A DNA stretch of 64,000 nucleotides from Sinohyriopsis cumingii (taxonomy: Eukaryota; Mollusca; Bivalvia; Unionida; Unionidae). The first letter of the stretch is position 1; each line of letters begins with the position of its first letter. The DNA is taken from NCBI GenBank assembly GCA_028554795.2, contig CM068841.1, positions 28,575,721 to 28,639,720 of the forward strand. Reading direction: 5' to 3'. The notes below the pieces were generated by a model that worked only from the letters and a program-made list of their open reading frames with translations, was not told where the DNA came from and did not search any database. The translations under genes and the position numbers were made by a program. Below, in pieces: positions 53,187-59,468 of the stretch.

Positions 53187-56100
53187 CAAACAAACAAGCC
53201 AATAAGAATTTTTGAAAAAATACTAGAAGATAAGGCCACTGAATTGTTTGAATAACAAAACAGATTTGTGTAAAAGGTATTTCTACTTAAATAGTTTATA
53301 TTATTCATTAATGAAACAGTATTTGAAAATGAATATATGAATCTGTGAGAACATCACAAAAATCATATGACAATATTAATCAGTACAAGATAAAAAAATC
53401 TTTAATTTTTAAAAATACAAACAATTCATTTATTTTAAAATATTTTCTTAAACAAATTGGAACCTTTAACATAAAACATCACGATATTTTTCTAAAGATC
53501 ATGAGAATATATTAAATATATAAATCCTGTTTGAATTATGATTGAAATTCTTCTGTAAATGCCATCATCTATAATACTAATGCAGCATAGTTTAAAAAAA
53601 GAAAAAAATGGAGTCAAATTTTAACATATTAATTATAGCAAAAATAATCTGTAGTCTGAGTATTTATATCAAAATAATTTATTTCTAATTACTTAAAAAA
53701 ATTATGAAATAAATGCAGTATCTGTATTTCAAAATTACACTGTGGTACTATTGTTGCAAATAATATGGACCGGATTTTCCTGTGGTTTCATCTGATCATT
53801 AATTGACTGACGAAGGTCATATCATGTCAAATTTAACATTGTAAGAAATCAATATTCAACCAAACCTTTGTCTAGCAGCCAGATCATATAATATTATATA
53901 TTTCACTGTCAAACTTAACATCTGTAATAAATCAATATTCAGCCAACCTTTTGTCTAGCAGCCAGGTCATATAATGTTATATTTCACTGTCAAATTTGAC
54001 CTCTGTAATAAATCAATATTCAACCGATGATGGTCGTATCATGTCAGACATGTTATTTAACAGCCAGGCCACATAATGTTATATTTCACTGTCCAATTTA
54101 ACATCTGTAATAGATCAATATTTAACCAACCATGTGTTTAACAGTCACTTTGGTCAGCATTCAAAAATGGTCTTGAGCCGCATGTGGTCTTTACAAATAT
54201 ATATGTGTTGAGTTATCTATCAATAGGATCAGGATCGGTTCTGTGAGTTTAACGCCATTTTTCAGTACATGATAGGCTATATAGGGCAACTAGTCTATTT
54301 AGGAAAAGTCCAGGATAGCCCTGGGAAGAACCATCGAGCCACGAGAAGTTACTGCAAGCTTTCTCACATACCCACTGACCTACATGGGCTGAGGTGAGAT
54401 GCCAGTGATCTGTGAAGACTAGTGCCTCAGACCACTTTGCTTCCTAAAGCTCCCTGTTAAAAGGACAAATGTTACATGGTCTTGATGCATAGGTGGTCCT
54501 TACATTCAGGCAGTCAATAAAGTGGTCCCCCTCAGATACGGTCACCCCTTCTGCACTGGAAAAGTGGCCACATAAGATCGGAGGCATTTCCAGACTATAA
54601 TTATGAGATGTTTATGTATATGTGTGTGTATATAGTAAGAAAAGTATATATAACATATAGCAGTTAATATCTTTATTTAAAATTAACATAAATTATTCAA
54701 ATGTTCTTCTCGTCTTATAAACAGACTTATTTCAATGTAACATAAATTAATAGTTCTTATTCTTAGGTGTGAAATGTAAGTTGAGTATTGTTTGCATGCA
54801 CCTTGCAAAACCATTCAAAACCATTATTTAAATCTTGGTACATACAATGTTTTGTATTTAAAATAATTCTCTTTCCATTTACTCCATTTTCCCACCGCTA
54901 GAGAACATTCTCTTTACTTGTTATAATGCTGTTTATTTGAGTGTTCCCAACATAAAAATGTATCGTCAAGTGAACTGTCACCATTGTCAAGTTTAATAAC
55001 TTTTACTTTTCCTTCTGGACTATTATTTCTCTGTTTAGGTGGAGACATGTTAAAGTTTTGCAACAATTTATTAGTATGGGGCTAACTGTCGAGTATTGCA
55101 ATTTAATCATGCAGACGAAACTTTTGAAGAGTAAATAAAATTCCATGTTTATAAAGGACGTGATACATGTACTGTCATGTGATTTTAGGTCTTTGTCTGG
55201 CACTCTGTTTTGTTCAAGGTTAATTTCTCTGTCTGTGTGTGTGTGTTTATTAATACAAAATCTACATTTAGTCTAAGCTGCCCATTTTATGATCTTGACA
55301 ATTATATCCAGTTGTAATCATACAAGATGGAAAGAAAAGAAAAAAAAACCATGTGTGAAGCCCAAAACATTGCTGACCCCATTTCCTCTAAACTGCAGCA
55401 TTAAAAACCTTAGTGGTACATGTACTTTAGACAGCACTTCTTTGAGTAATGAAAACCTGAGATCTGGAAACAGACATTGGGATAGATAATCGGATTACTT
55501 ACCTTAACGTATGAATCAAATATTGGTTCTGGACACATTAATAATAAAATGTGACCACTTGTGAGGGGTAAATTTTACATTCTTGTACTAATATACTCTC
55601 TGCTGGTCACATTAGAGGGGTGGCCTTTCTTGAGGAGCACTTTTAAATGCAAACTCGTTGGTGCTAAGGGATGCTGGCCGTAAAAAGTTTGTGGCGACCG
55701 GTTAGGGGGGCTATTCATGAGGGTTACCACTGTATTGCAAGTTTAACTGAATGTCATAAAAAAAAGACTATATATTTATCTTGTTCAGTATTTAGATTTT
55801 TTAAAAGGATGTTCCTTGAGAGAAATTGCAGTTATTGTTCATATCAAGTGATAAACACTGAAATTACTTATCCATTCATTTGTGACAGTCTTGGCAAAAA
55901 TGGCAGAAAATTCTGTAAGTATGAAATATTTATTTTAAAGCGTCCCTACCTCCATTCTTCTGATATCCACAGACAGGACTGTCACAAAGAAAACCATCTG
56001 CAGGAAGAAGTCAGAAAGCAGACCAACAAGAGCAAAGAGGGCAAACTCCTGTTGAGAGAAAAAGATGACAAAAATAATGCATTAAAAGGGTACATCTAAT

Positions 56101-59100
56101 ATGTGGTTATTGTAAAATGATGAGGTAGAAGGTACAACATAATAATTTTCATGAATCCTACATACACCATCTTTGCCTAGGTTTTTTTCTGAATGTTTTT
56201 TCACAATGATGTCACTTTTTTATAACACATATATGTAATAAAAATGTACCTTGATCAGGGTATAAATACTATGACTCTGATATATGAAATAATGAGTAAA
56301 ATAAAACTGAAAATTTCATTTAGTGTTTTATATCCAACAATCAAATCCTGTAGAAAATCTTACTAAAAAACAAATTACTTTTCCACAAATCTATATAATA
56401 ATTACAACACACTGTCACTGCAACTTTACTTAATATTTACCTTCAATTACATCATTGCAAGTATCATTCATGTACGATTACATAACGTTGCGTTTGTGTG
56501 TCGCATTTGAAACTTAGGCTCTATATTTAAAACACAAACGATGCAAGAGAAGAATCAATTCATCATGTCCTGAGCTGCAGAGAGAAAGTAAAAGATACAG
56601 AAAAAAGGGATGTTAAAAAAGAGAATGAATGATTTACCTGGATTTCAGGAACAAATGTGAAGAATCCAAAAATGATTATTAGAAGTTCTGTCCCTAAATT
56701 CTTTGTGATTGACCAACCCTCTCTGCTTAACCCTGTAATAGAAAAGGCCATCAATACTGAGTGCTATAACTGCCACCCAGTGTACTCGCCTGTTGATAAT
56801 AATCGAGGTAACAAGATGAGCCATCGGTACCAATTTACCGTACTTCATGTAAAACAAATGTTTATACCTCATATAAAACAAATGATTATACTTCATATAA
56901 AAAAAATGTTTCCATGTTCAGACAGAATATTATATCTGATGACATCATAAGCAAGCAAGACACAGAATAACGTGTACAGTTTGAGAGTCTTGTTATGTGG
57001 CTAACTGGTTACTGCACATGTGCACGTGACACAACACTGACCTGCCAAGAAGTTATTGCTCAGTCTGATTTGTAGGGCAGGAGAAGATGGTGCATTAATT
57101 TAAATTAATTACTTTTTAAAATTGAAAATGGGTAAAACATTGAAAGTGTGCACATATGCTAAGTGCCTGGATGAAAATAGGGCTCAATGCAATCTGTGTG
57201 AAATAGCATCTGCTAAAAGTGGTAACATGAGCACTGTACAAAACTATATTGTTGGTACTCATCACACAGATATGAACAATACTAGTAGCAAGAGCAACCG
57301 CACACTAAACATTGCATTGTTTTGTTTTTTTGTTTCGCAGTTTCTTCAACCATTTTTTAAAAATATTTTATTTACATCATGTTTTGAAACAGGTAATTAT
57401 TAGATGCTCATCTTTCTCGCTGTTAACTTTGCATTGTCAGAATCACTCAATATTTTACAATACTGAACTCGCATGCAACTTCATATTGCACTCATTAAGG
57501 AACTACTTTCTACTGTAAACAAACATGGGATGCAGAGATGCAACTTTTGATTTGTAAACAAGTCATGTACACTTGCGTAGTAGGCACTTTATATTTTGGT
57601 TGATTAAATTTGTTTCTGAATGAAGGGAAGCATATGTTTTATGGACTGCCACATACCAGCTGATTTGGCACATTCCATGTTAACTTTTTTGATACAATGT
57701 TTCGGATTTAGGCTAGTTATACAGTAGGTGCCAGAAAGGGTTCATACAAATAACATGCAAGTGACAAGGCATAAACTGTCTTCTTTAGCTGGTAATAAGT
57801 ATGGCAAAAAATATACTTACAGTTTTATATCCTGAATTTCCTCAAAATGTACTTTCTTAGTTCTGCAAATCCGAATTACATGAGCCATGTCATAGGTTCT
57901 CAATCTTGATTACACATTTCGAAATTGTATGGTAAGTCCAATTACATCCTCCTTACAGTACTCAAAATGGAATAAGCATTAAATTCCATAGCGTCTTTTT
58001 GATATTGCAATTGAAAGACTTCATATTTTTCCCATATTATGATTTCAAACATTCAATGACAGAAACAGAAACACATTTGCAGATGTCAACAAACTGCCCC
58101 CTCACTTCTTCAATCCGATGTATTTCATGTGGAATTATCACATACATCCAGTACATAATCACGAAATTTTGTAGAATCAACAAAAATACCAAAATCTATT
58201 CTTTCCAGATCAAATGGAAAAGCTGTTGCAATGCACATTCATTCACAATATGACTCCAAATTTCAATTTTAACTAGACACACCATTTTCTTTCAAAAGTT
58301 ATGTCTAGCGCATGACTAAGTTATCTGGGCAGAGTTATGTGCGCAGTAATAATGTTGTTGTTTGTAATGATGAATCTGCATTTGTGTATTTAGTTTGGAA
58401 CATGGTTACTTTGTTTCTTGTAGTGTAAATTTGTTATTATAATTAAGCATTAGGTAAAAAAAGAAAATGAGCATAAAATAAAAAGGTTAATGCATTTGTA
58501 TGGGAAAATATGAACTCGTTTTATCGGATGTATATACTGTACTCCAAGGTCGTGCAGTGTTCCATCTGAAAAACTTGTTCATATTTTCCCATAAAAATGC
58601 AGTAACCTATAAATACTAAATGAGCACTTCTTTTATTTATGCTTCAACCACTGAAAAATATGCATGCTATTCATACCATCATGAACTTACAACAAAGCAG
58701 TTCATGTTTGTATATATTCAATACAATTTCCCTTTGATTGGGTACCTGGGTAACCAATTTTAGAATCAATGGTACCAGGTAAACATTACTAAAATTCTGA
58801 CAGCCATACGTAGTGCATGATTGACTATCCCTCTTCGCTTAACTCTGTAATAGAAAAGGCCATCAATATCAAGTGTGAGTATTGAACACACAATTTAAAG
58901 CTATTCTGATGTCTAATATAAGTCCATTTCTCACTTTAGTCTTTTTGTACACAGTTGGAGTAAAGAATTCAGTGGAGGGAGTGAATCAGAAAACACTTTT
59001 ACTTCATTAAAAAGGGGTGGTGGGGGTATGCATAACTGTATTCCTTTATTTAAAAAATTCTGTTCAGCACAATTAAAATTTGATGGATTGCTGAATCTTC

Positions 59101-59386
59101 TAAAAATGTTCCTACTCATGCCCCAAACCCACCACATTCCAGCCCCACTTAACTTCTGGAAAAGCCTTAATGTTCATTTGAATATTCACCCATATTTGTT
59201 CTGAGATTAAAGCAACTTCGCTATTTCTTTGCCTAAAATGTAGAGGAAATCTATAAACTGACCATTCCCAGGGGTCAGGCTAGACTTGAATTTTTAGGAA
59301 GAAGTGGCTTCTTTTGGGCAGGACAGGGACAAGTAAGAGCTCAAAAGAAGTAAGAGCTAAACATGATAAGTGGAAGTAAAGCAAGA

Positions 59387-59468
<82 letters not shown>

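Larger units (their letters stand above)
33329..55949 (-). other. SCAP: SCAP intron C-D (22.6 kb)
   Basis: The largest intron in the window; it splits the COPII motif between ME and LSDL. Its contents, listed separately, are decayed repeats (34.2, 36.0-37.0, 37.1-38.9 kb), a 45-bp minisatellite, two SINE families, a solo LTR, the ~1-kb hairpin repeat, an inverted repeat with E-boxes, a small open frame at 48.3 kb, and tandem repeats at 53.8 kb. The stretches 33.4-34.1, 34.3-35.9, 40.4-41.4, 49.6-53.7 and 54.5-55.9 kb show only AT-rich sequence and short microsatellites ((ATT)n near 49665, (AAT)n near 53157). Confidence 0.85.
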
